DNA of 64,000 bases from NCBI GenBank assembly GCA_934045905.1, contig OW203768.1, forward strand, positions 34,315,060 to 34,379,059, read 5' to 3'. The DNA comes from Leuctra nigra. Taxonomy: Eukaryota; Arthropoda; Insecta; Plecoptera; Leuctridae. The notes below the pieces were generated by a model. That model did no database searches, was not told the origin of the DNA, and saw nothing but the letters and a program-made list of their open reading frames with translations. Numbering within the stretch: position 1 is the first letter of the stretch; the number at the start of each line of letters is the position of its first letter. Positions 36,139-47,200 of this stretch are shown here, in pieces. The translations under genes and the position numbers were made by a program.

Positions 36139-37032
36139 GCTGAAACCAAGACAGTGCTTCTAGTGCCGTAACTAGGGATTTCGGCGCCCGGTGCAAATCT
36201 AAATTTTGGTGCACCCCCCCCCCCCCCTCAATCATACACCTCCCCAGAAAACGCTTTACCCAACCAGTGATGATTTCAGACTAGGACAAACCAAATCTTT
36301 GGTTGTGTACAAAAGAGAAGTTATGCAAAGCAGTGGTCAAAAATTTCCATGGCCCATACAATGACCGGGTCCAGGGCCCTGAAACGGAAACTTTAGATTT
36401 TTTGATAGGATTTAATTGGTTTTTAATCATTTCTGACGTTCAATTTCACTGATTTTTTTTCAGTAGAATAATTTTTATTTCAAAACTTTATTTCAAAATT
36501 CTTTACAGAGCGCATTAATTTGTGAAGGGGGGGGGAGGGTTGACCTCTTGGGTATGACTGAAATCATCACCGACATCAACCATGCCCCGCAGGACGTTTT
36601 TTGTGTTTTTAATACGCATAAATTAATTTTGGGTGCAAACAAGTCATTACATAAAAATTTTGCTTCCTGGCGGCGCCCTGTGCTGCCGCACCGCCCGCAC
36701 GCGAGAATTGAATTGCAGGTAGGTTCGTAAATGGAGTAAAAAATTAACCGATGAGAAACGAGTGCTGTCGACCATTAAATGTAAGATGCTTCCACACCTT
36801 TAGGTCACTTAATTCGCTTTTGCTTAACTCCTTTTCAATTATTTAAATATACACTATCTTCATATAACATCAAATGAAAGAAAATTGACAGGGAAGGCAA
36901 TGGCATTTCATTAATCAAATTAAACAGCTGAGCAAAGACAATGGCATTTCATAACAGCTGATCAGCTGAGCAAGATCGGCGTCATGATTGCGAGTGACGT
37001 TTTACTTGTTACGGCCCTGCTGAGTTCTAAGT
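36139..37032. other. Decayed transposon sequence, no gene
   Basis: GTGCCGTAACTAGGGATTTC at 36160 resembles a hAT-type end and is followed by C-runs. The right part has GGCGGCGCCCTG. No clear second terminus. Confidence 0.35.
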
Positions 37033-40000
37033 CTAACACGGTTTTATCGACCAAACACACTGATCATACCGAGTACAACTGCTAGCAGCGCCTGTCCAAG
37101 TGCTAACAGTACGTTTAGTTGCGTCATAATTCGCCCCATTCACCGCAAACAAATACTCCTTAGTGTGCACGTTCTTGATATGCATGAAATCCCTGAGCGG
37201 TTCGAGCGTCCAGAGCGCTCGAGACTGGTTCTCCTCCAGCCAAGATGGCGACGCGTGGATCGTGGACACTGGGCGTCTGTTCTTGACGACATCGGCGTTG
37301 ACTGTGAGGAACTCGCCGTACTCGACGGAGACGATGAAGAAGGTTTCGTCTTCGTGATGGATCAGTTTCCAGTCGCCTTTGCCTTTGTGGTACCAAGCAT
37401 CGCCAATCCAGGTGAACACGCGTCTGGAAGAGAAGGAATGACGGGTTTCATTTGCGATTTAAATAGGAACGTATCTAGAGTTAGTTACCCTTCATGTAAC
37501 ACATTATCCGATGTACAACAGTACAATGTAACAAGGCTTATACCTACATGTAAATAGTAAGTCAAAGTGAGAGGTTTAGGATCAAAACACGACTGCTGCA
37601 AAAAAATCCAAAAATCTTTACACTGCATAATTTGCAGCAAGCTCTATTATACCCATGCAAGAGACGTCAACTGTACTTGGGCCGTTCTTGCACAGTCTAC
37701 GCACTCGTTTTATTCACATTTGGAATAAAGATTTATTGAGAACTATACCTCAAACAATCATTATTTCTGTTCATCGAGATCAGAAACTGTATACTCATTC
37801 ACCTGTTTGATTTTAATTCAAAAAGTTGAGACACGTCTGCCACAAATGTGGACTTATCTTTAGGAATTATTGTTTTCTTGTATTCTTGTTGTCGTAAATA
37901 TTAAAATAAATATCGGAATTAACTATTCCAAATAGGTTAAAGCCTATGATTAATCAAGCTATACCCTGGTGTTTGGCCTCTGACAAACAGGCAAATTCAA
38001 AAAAAAAATACCAGAAGTTGCGTTATAACTTAAGAGCATATGATGTGGGCTGGTAAAGAAAGAATTAATCAAAACTTTTTCTGATATGAATCATGAAACG
38101 GAAGGAAAGGAGGTACCTCCTAGAATGCAGCATTATGGGTGCGTTTGGTTGACTTGCGTAAAGCCCCATTTACACGGTGCAATTTCTTGAATAACTTCTG
38201 TGTCACATTCCCATTTTTCATACAATTTTGTATTTACACGACGCAACTTTCTGTCACAGAACTTAAAATATGTTATAATTTCCATTCAAGAAGTGTGACA
38301 CAGAAGTGTGGCACAGAAGTTGTACAAGAAGTTGCACCATATCCGTAAAAGAGACTGGAATGAGAACATATTTACCTTCTCTGTGGAGACGTGCCCTCAT
38401 ACTTGAAGCCGTCATCCGGAGAGAACATGAACTCCCCGTACTTCTTGTTGACTTCACCTCACAAATCCCCACTGATTTACCTTCTCTGTGGAGACGTGCC
38501 CTCATACTTGAAGCCGTCATCCGGAGAGAACATGAACTCCCCGTACTTCTTGTTGACTTCACCTCACAAATCCCCACTGATTTACCTTCTCTGTGTAGAC
38601 TGGCCCTTATACTTGAAGCCGTCATCCGGAGAGAACATGAACTCCCCGTACTTCTTGTTGACTTCACCTCACAAATCCCCACTGATTTACCTTCTCTGTG
38701 GAGACGTGCCCTCATACTTGAAGCCGTCATCCGGAGAGAACATGAACTCCCCGTACTTCTTGTTGACTTCACCTCACAAATCCCCACTGATTTACCTTCT
38801 CTGTGTAGACTGGCCCTCATACTTGAAGCCGTCATCCGGAGAGAACATGAACTCCCCGTACTTCTTGTTGACTTCACCTCACAAATCCCCACTGATTTAC
38901 CTTCTCTGTGTAGACTGGCCCTCATACTTGAAGCCGTCATCCGGAGAGAACATGAACTCCCCGTACTTCTTGTTGACTTCACCTCACAAATCCCCACTGA
39001 TTTACCTTCTCTGTGTAGACTGGCCCTCATACTTGAAGCCGTCATCCGGAGAGAACATGAACTCCCCGTACTTCTTGTTGACTTCACCTCACAAATCCCC
39101 ACTGATTTACCTTCTCTGTGTAGACTGGCCCTCATACTTGAAGCCGTCATCCGGAGAGAACATGAACTCCCCGTACTTCTTGTTGACTTCACCTCACAAA
39201 TCCCAACTGATTTACCTTCTCTGTGTAGACTGGCCCTTATACTTGAAGCCGTCATCCGGAAAGAACATGAACTCCCCGTACTTCTTGTTGACTTCACCTC
39301 ACAAATCCCCACTGATTTACCTTCTCTGTGTAGACTGGCCCTTATACTTGAAGCCGTCATCCGGAGAGAACATGAACTCCCCGTACTTCTTGTTGACTTC
39401 ACCTCCCAAATCCCCACTGATTTACCTTCTCTGTGTAGACTGGCCCTCATACTTGAAGCCGTCATCCGGAGAGTACATGAACTCCCCGTACTTCTTGTTG
39501 ACTTCACCTCACAAATCCCCACTGATTTACCTTCTCTGTGTAGACTGGCCCTCATACTTGAAGCCGTCATCCGGAGAGAACATGAACTCCCCGTACTTCT
39601 TGTTGACTTCACCTCACAAATCCCCACTGATTTACCTTCTCTGTGTAGACTGGCCCTCATACTTGAAGCCATCATCCGGAGAGAACATGAACTCCCCGTA
39701 CTTCTTGTTGACTTCACCTCACAAATCCCCACTGATTTACCTTCTCTGTGTAGACTGGCCCTCATACTTGAAGCCGTCATCCGGAGAGTACATGAACTCC
39801 CCGTACTTCTTGTTGACTTCACCTCACAAATCCCCACTGATTTACCTTCTCTGTGTAGACTGGCCCTCATACTTGAAGCCGTCATCCGGAGAGAACATGA
39901 ACTCCCCGTACTTCTTGTTGACTTCACCTCACAAATCCCTACTGATTTACCTTCTCTGTGTAGACTGGCCCTTATACTTGAAGCCGTCATCCGGAGAGAA

Positions 40001-43000
40001 CATGAACTCCCCGTACTTCTTGTTGACTTCACCTCACAAATCCCCACTGATTTACCTTCTCTGTGTAGACTGGCCCTCATACTTGAAGCCGTCATCCGGA
40101 GAGAACATGAACTCCCCGTACTTCTTGTTTACTTCACCTCACAAATCCCCACTGATTTACCTTCTCTGTGTAGACTGGCCCTCATACTTGAAGCCGTCAT
40201 CCGGAGAGAACATGAACTCCCCGTACTTCTTGTTGACTTCACCTCACAAATCCCCACTGATTTACCTTCTCTGTGTAGACTGGCCCTCATACTTGAAGCC
40301 GTCATCCGGAGAGTACATGAACTCCCCGTACTTCTTGTTGACTTCACCTCACAAATCCCCACTGATTTACCTTCTCTGTGTAGACTGGCCCTCATACTTG
40401 AAGCCGTCATCCGGAGAGAACATGAACTCCCCGTACTTCTTGTTGACTTCACCTCACAAATCCCCACTGATTTACCTTCTCTGTGTAGACTGGCCCTCAT
40501 ACTTGAAGCCGTCATCCGGAGAGAACATGAACTCCCCGTACTTCTTGTTGACTTCACCTCACAAATCCCCACTGATTTACCTTCTCTGTGTAGACTGGCC
40601 CTCATACTTGAAGCCGTCATCCGGAGAGTACATGAACTCCCCGTACTTCTTGTTGACTTCACCTCACAAATCCCCACTGATTTACCTTCTCTGTGTAGAC
40701 TGGCCCTCATACTTGAAGCCGTCATCCGGAGAGAACATGAACTCCCCGTACTTCTTGTTGACTTCACCTCACAAATCCCCACTGATTTACCTTCTCTGTG
40801 TAGACTGGCCCTTATACTTGAAGCCGTCATCCGGAGAGAACATGAACTCCCCGTACTTCTTGTTGACTTCACCTCACAAATCCCCACTGATTTACGTTCT
40901 CTGTGGAGACTGGCCCTCATACTTGAAGCCGTCATCCGGAGAGAACATGAACTCCCCGTACTTCTTGTTGACTTCACCTCACAAATCCCCACTGATTTAC
41001 CTTCTCTGTGTAGACTGGCCCTTATACTTGAAGCCGTCATCCGGAGAGAACATGAACTCCCCGTACTTCTTGTTGACTTCACCTCACAAATCCCCACTGA
41101 TTTACCTTCTCTGTGTAGACTGGCCCTCATACTTGAAGCCGTCATCCGGAGAGAACATGAACTCCCCGTACTTCTTGTTGACTTCACCTCACAAATCCCC
41201 ACTGATTTACCTTCTCTGTGTAGACTGGCCCTTATACTTGAAGCCGTCATCCGGAGAGAACATGAACTCCCCGTACTTCTTGTTGACTTCACCTCACAAA
41301 TCCCCACTGATTTACCTTCTCTGTGTAGACTGGCCCTTATACTTGAAGCCGTCATCCGGAGAGAACATGAACTCCCCGTACTTCTTGTTGACTTCACCTC
41401 ACAAATCCCCACTGATTTACCTTCTCTGTGTAGACTGGCCCTTATACTTGAAGCCGTCATCCGGAGAGAACATGAACTCCCCGTACTTCTTGTTGACTTC
41501 ACCTCACAAATCCCCACTGATTTACCTTCTCTGTGTAGACTGGCCCTCATACTTGAAGCCGTCATCCGGAGAGAACATGAACTCCCCGTACTTCTTGTTG
41601 ACTTCACCTCACAAATCCCCACTGATTTACCTTCTCTGTGTAGACTGGCCCTCATACTTGAAGCCGTCATCCGGAGAGAACATGAACTCCCCGTACTTCT
41701 TGTTGACGATGCACGTCTCGTCCAGGAAGACTGAGTTGCGCACCGACTCGGGAAGATCTTCCTTCAACTGGCGGAGAGCGACTCGCAGCTCGGTGTGCAG
41801 TGGGAGGTCCAGACAGTGTTTGATGCCGTAAGCGATCTCGACAGGGTCCGGAGACTTGAGGTCCTCGCAGTCGTATGCGCGCGATGCGTCCGGCCCGGGC
41901 CGGCTGGTCGGACCGTAGTTGTGATCATCTGCGGATGAGAAGATCAAATGGCAGATGTCGATGTCTGCATGTGGCATGTGTTCCTGGCTTCCTTGACTAA
42001 AGGAAAGGATTGGCTGATAAAGGTTTGATTGCATCATCCCATGAAGCCTGTGCTAACTAACTCTAGTAGGTGAGCTCTGATTTCATTGATAATAACAAGG
42101 ATTGATTGCCAAGGAACCTGACCATCCGTTTGGTTCAAATACCGTTTATAATTGGCTTCAGTGTAGGTACCTACACTTGTATTCAAGATAAGACTGTACT
42201 AAAAAAAAAATGTGTGGAATATTTTTTTAAATTTTTTTAATCATTAGTTAATTATATATAAATCGTTTCTGTGAAAGTGTATTGCCGTGGTTACACTCTA
42301 AATACATTATTTTTAATTTACCATATTTTCGTCGAAAAATAGTCTCCTGCATTAGTAAATGCAATGGCAACTTGTTCTGTATATTTCAAATGCGTTTATC
42401 TCTTTTATATTATTTTTCAAGGTTATGTTCCTTTTTTTTGAAATCCATTGGAGAAAATGAACTGAAATTTTTACTGTACCTTCAGCCCATTAATTAGGAC
42501 AAACAAGTCCATTTTGAATGCAATACCATTGATATTTATTGTTAAAAAAAAATAAAATGCAATGAAAAATGTTGTAATTTTGACAATGTAAAAATATTTG
42601 ACCTTGAAAAATTATTAAAAGAGAATAACACCATCAAATGGAACAAAAATTGACTTAAATTGATTTCCATATGACCTCCATGCATGGTTAAAATTTCAAA
42701 GATGTATGTCAAGTACTTCCTGAGAAAAAGGTACAAAAACAAACTCAAAATTAACATTGTCAGTATAGGGCGTACAGTCTTACCTTAAGGATTTTCAAAA
42801 GAATTTGTGTGCAGTTCTCGAATTTGAGCAACGAAGTAATACACATTTATTTTAGTTACTAATATCAGTAATGCCAAATCAGAGTTTGATCATGCTCGAC
42901 CAATTTAATTTGTCTTAAGTTGTTTGTAATTGATTGTAATTTGTAATTTCCCATACAGATGAAATCAGCCCAGGACGTGAACTCACTTGTCTCCAGGACG

Positions 43001-43067
43001 TAGGGCAGGACAGAAGCGGCCTGCAGGACAAGGATGACCAGAAGAAGGACGACTCTGAACATATTAT
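37033..43067 (-). CDS. Secreted beta-trefoil-like protein, paralogue 2 (three coding exons)
   Basis: Exons are 43067-42987 (ATG at 43062-43060), 41928-41631 and 37423-37033. Acceptors are GATGTTGCAG, CTCATCCGCAG and CTCTTCCAG; donors are GTGAGT and GTAAAT. Coding lengths 76+298+391 nt join in phases 1 and 2, giving 254 aa. The signal peptide is MFRVVLLLVILVLQAASV. Exon 2 shares EIAYGIKHCLDLPLHT, PESVRNSVF and CIVNKKYGEF with paralogue 1. Exon 3 has the same length as in the other two genes and keeps RVFTWIGDAW, GKGDWKLI, EYGEFLT, KEYLFAVNG and CVWSIKPC. Intron 2 contains the 32-unit 105-bp array directly after exon 2. The role is unknown. Conserved lobes and exon phases make a working secreted protein likely. 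I see no internal stop or frameshift in the spliced product. Confidence 0.8.
38160..38350. repeat. Foldback bordering the 105-bp array of paralogue 2
   Basis: Left ATTTACACGGTGCAATTTCT and right AGAAGTTGCACCATATCCGT form imperfect inverted arms, with repeated ACTTCTGTGTCACA motifs inside. It ends about 20 bp before the array. Confidence 0.5.
38370..41706 (-). repeat. 105-bp minisatellite, about 32 units, repeating the exon 2 donor junction of paralogue 2
   Basis: GTTGAC recurs every 105 bp from 38447 to 41702 (31 intervals, 32 units). Each minus-strand unit encodes the exon 2 end (VNKKYGEFMFSPDDGFKYEG...) plus donor AAG|GTAAATC and a 26-nt intron piece identical to that of the paralogue 1 array. 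Variation is small (GTAGACTGG/GGAGACGTG, CCTCAT/CCTTAT, GAACATG/GTACATG) and some variants recur in several units, which points to block duplication. Plus-strand frames of over 1100 codons cross it, but I regard them as chance products of the period. Confidence 0.95.
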
Positions 43068-43498
43068 CTGCAACATCAAGCCAAATTATCCACGCACGGG
43101 GGACAGTTGAGATCGCATTCGTTATGAGTGCAAATGTTATGAGTGTTTTTGAAATAAAAACAAAAAGGTTCATAACACAAAAAAGACCATGGATATTTTT
43201 AAACCGATTAAATGATGTATTACATACATCAAACATTCGAGTACAATGAAACAACAATATTTACAGAATAGAATTTTCACAAAATTCTGGACCTCTTACT
43301 TTTTATGTTTGAATACCAATTAATTTGATTTTGGCCTTTTCGTTATTTTTAATCTTGAAAATTGTTCCATATCAGCTGCAAATTCTTCTCTTTTTGCTTC
43401 TATTATATTCTGTTAATTTCAATTTAAAGAAGTGTACTGTTGACAAAAAGTGATTGTATAACTTATGGATTGCATTCAGAAGTACAACAAGGTGAGCT

Positions 43499-43600
43499 AC
43501 TTACTTGTGTTTAGAAGTAAAGTACAACTTTAACTAAATTTGGAACCACAGCATAAGTTTCATCAATTAACAGATTGGTTGTTGATTGGATTACTAATTT
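43499..43600 (-). promoter_or_regulatory. Probable promoter and 5' leader exon of paralogue 2
   Basis: The minus strand has donor GTAAGT (43504-43499) preceded by a leader matching that of paralogue 1 (AAATTTAGT... ACACAA). At the TATA-box position of paralogue 1 this copy reads ACTTATGC, so the TATA box is degenerate. The nearest acceptor is GTTGCAG at 43068, just upstream of the ATG. Confidence 0.42.
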
Positions 43601-44019
43601 GATAATTACTATTTAATAGTTTTTAAATGATGATAATAACATGTGCTGTTTATTCATGAATGGAACTTTTCCGTTCGGCTATAAATGTCATACCAACTGA
43701 AGAATTGTTATGGAACTCTTAGATTTTTATTAAACTTGACATTCATTAGCTGATACGTGTTTTTGAGCGAATTAAATCTCGGATAAAAATCAAATTTTTA
43801 CTTTAACAGGTCCGCCCAGAAATGTTAGTTCTAAAAAAATCGAATAACTTAATATTATGACTTTGACATGATTATGTAACAATACTTGATAGGTGTTGGT
43901 ATTTTTTGCTAAACCGCAGAACAAGTAAAAACAAACAAACATCCCAAACGAATATAATCAAAGTGGCGTAAGAGTAGATGGTAACGCTCCCTTAATTAAA
44001 CAAATTTGTTTTATTGAAG

Positions 44020-44110
44020 GATCTGCTGTATTTGGTCGCACCTGATTTCGAACTTAGGACCTATCAGTTGCCGAGCGAGTGCGCTATTGAGCTAAAGGTG
44101 GGCTTTATCA
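44020..44110 (-). repeat. tRNA-like SINE head
   Basis: The minus strand has TAGCTCAATAG (A box) and AAGTTCGAAATCAGG (B box) about 30 bp apart, but no acceptor stem that closes. It lies just downstream of paralogue 3. Confidence 0.45.
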
Positions 44111-44247
44111 ATCCAAAGGGACTGGAGAGGCAGCGAATGGTCACAAGAATTAGAACTGTATATACTCAAGGTAGGAAATATATCGTGTTTATTTAATAAA
44201 TTTAAAATGTCAGATGTTCGAGAGCATAACAAATGTCATTAACTCTG

Positions 44248-47200
44248 CTAACAAGAAGTTATCTTCCACAAACACTGCTGGTCTCCAGTACATCCGTTAT
44301 CATTATTGCTCCAGGTCGCCACTGTACGTCTGTCATCATCATGATTGAATCCGTCCACGGCGTAGAAGTACTCCTTGGCATGGAGGTTCTTGATGTACAT
44401 GAACTCCCCTGCGACCTCCAACAGCCAGAGCGCACGCCATCTGTTGTCGGACAGCCAGGTGGGCGTGGCGCTCGTGGTGGTGACCTTGCGCCGTCTGTCG
44501 ACAACCTCGTCGCTGACTGTCATGTACTCCCCGTTGTCCACGGCCGCGATGAAGTACTCGTTGCCCTTGTGGTGGACCAGCTTCCAGTCGCCTTTCCCGT
44601 GGTGGTCCCAGACGCCGGGGATCCACGTGAAGATCCGTCTGGAACAAATAGGGATGATTCCATCCACTCCAGTTCACTCGATCACATTCTTATCTTATGG
44701 ATAAACATGTAAACATGTCTTCCATACATATATGGAGAAAATATTGAGACCGATTCAGACAAGCAACTTTTGGTTGATCAACTTGGTTCTGTTCGTGCTA
44801 ATAATCACTTTTGTGATCATAATGTGACACTGCATGTGTAGAACTAAGTGCTATGTTATGACTTGTTTGTGATAAATTACTATGGAAAACGCTCTGTGTA
44901 ACGCGTTGAGGAGCGAGCCTTCGTACCGCATGCGATTTGAATGCGTTTGTAGTCTCTACTCTACAGGCCTTGAAACGGAAGCATCAAGATGGCAATGCAG
45001 ATGCTAAAATAATTAAAATTCCTGGCATACATTTGCAAATAATTAAAGATTATAGAACAAAATGTACTTAACACGACAATAACTTTTGAAGATAACAACA
45101 CATTAGTCTGGAAATTGGTAAAAATACCCAAAATGTTTGCCCCATGGTCAAACAGTTATAGTTTAAATTTTTAAAATCACAGGGAAGATGGTTTTAAATT
45201 TTAACCACAAGGAGGATTTGGTTAAAACTTCGTAAAATTGTGGACAATGTTGGTCGTAATGACTTGTCAAAATTTCAAATTGATCGGACCAACCAATCGA
45301 GCGATATGACAGAATGCAAGAAGGACGATTCCAGAAAATTTGTCGAGTGGTCATGTTTTTGGTGAAACGCAGCATTCAAAACCCACATGATGGCAGAACT
45401 TATTTTACTAAATAATATGTAGTTTTATGAGTTATGCTGTTCTTTACTCTTCAAGTTCAACCCATCCAAAAGTGGCCAATAAGAAAGGCTGAAAAGGTTG
45501 CAACTAGACTATAAGTGTTGGACAAGAACCTCATCAATGTCCAGATTTACCTCGTCTGCGGGTTGCTTCTCGCGTAGATGAAGTCGTTTGCCGGTGAATA
45601 CAAATACTCGCTGAACTTCTTGTTGACGAGACAGACCTCGTTGTTGAACACCGCGTTGCGCACCGACTCCGGAAGCGTCGTCTTCAAGTGGATGAGCGTT
45701 GCTCGTCCCGACGTGTGCAGCGGCAGGTCCTGACAGTGCTTGATGGAGCGAGCCAGTTGGAACACGTCCGCGGTGGGCAGGTTGTCGCAGTCGGTCAGGA
45801 GCTCCACGCCGGGGTCCGGAGGTCCCTGGCCAGACCCCTCGGACGGACCGTGCCCGGACCCGGACCCGGAGTCTGCAAGAGGCGAGCCCAAGCTTATGGC
45901 TGGAGACCCGGGTTTATCGCGTGTGTGAGCAAGGCGACAAATACACGGAGGTGACTTCACATATTAACGTCAACCACAAGTGGAGAAGGAAAGAATAGAC
46001 GGTGGGAAGAAGGTAAGCGTAGTCTAAAGACGACGGGTGTCGTCTTAAGGTAGAACCACCATAACCTCAATGATTCCGATTTACTTGACATTTTGGTGAC
46101 TTATTGATAATCATGCAATACACAATCCATGAAAAAATGAAACACTTCTCGAGTCCAGTTTCTGAGATAAAGTGATTTGTCTCCCAATGTTATCTTATCT
46201 CTTAAAAGAAAATCGTGTCATTTTAAAGCTAAAATGAAGATCTATTTTTTTTTGTCTCGATAGATTTGAGCAAAAAACTTTTTTATGGTAGACATATGGA
46301 CATACTATACAGGAAAAAAATTGAAAACAATACCAACGTGTGCTATTTTAAAAGTTATATGCCAAATTCGAAATGATTTTCCTATACCTCCCATGTTAAA
46401 TTTTTGTTCATTGTCAAAAGACATAAAATTGAAAACTCATTGTTGGACTGGAGTTGCAAAATACAGGACATTAAATGAGTCTGTTGTACTTAAATATAGT
46501 TGAAATGTAGGGAAACGTTTTTGAACTTGTAATTTCAAGAATATTTTTTTTGTATATGTCGATATACAGACATATATGTCTGATATATGTCATACATATA
46601 TATATATAAATAAATACCAACTGCAATGAGAAAAGATTTTCCTCGAGTGGGAAAATCTTTTCTCATTGCAGTTGGTATTTATTTACATCTACCTATCTGA
46701 GGTTATCAGCGAAAACCATATTTCACATATATATATATATATATATATGTCATATGATATATGTGATATATGTCAGACGTTTTTAGAAACGTCTGGACTG
46801 GCATACCGGCGTTCATAATTTGTAACTTGCCCTAGAAAATTTATGTAATCTTTACCTGATTGTTTTAATTGGAAAAAGAAAATAAAGATATTATTATATG
46901 TCGATCGATTGCTCTACCTTAAGAATTATTCAAATCTATTTATTAATGTGTAATTTTGAAAAACAGCCGAATTAACTTTAAAATCACTACATCAAATTTG
47001 CGAATTTTATTATTAGGGTTAAATTCAAGTGTAAAAAATGGGCTACTAACTAAATGCTAAGGCTCCGTTTTTCAATGCTAGCTGCTAATTTAACCAATTG
47101 ACTATTACATGCTATTACTATATTGCCTTTGGAACTGTACAGCCAATGGCATTACTTAATGACCGTTTTAACTTTACTCTTGTTTTAGTAAAAACCGGAA

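Noticed and set aside
38306..41831. Plus-strand open frames of about 1140 codons and minus-strand frames of 500-610 codons across array 2
   Set aside because: The 105-bp period is a multiple of three, so any unit without a stop in a frame yields a long open frame. The frames run through donor sites and intron sequence and have no start context or domain.
44020..44110. Functional tRNA gene
   Set aside because: A and B boxes are present but no acceptor stem or full cloverleaf can be drawn; it fits a SINE head.
44249..44712. Long frames on both strands over paralogue 3 exon 3
   Set aside because: They are antisense or frame-shifted shadows of the conserved 391-nt exon.
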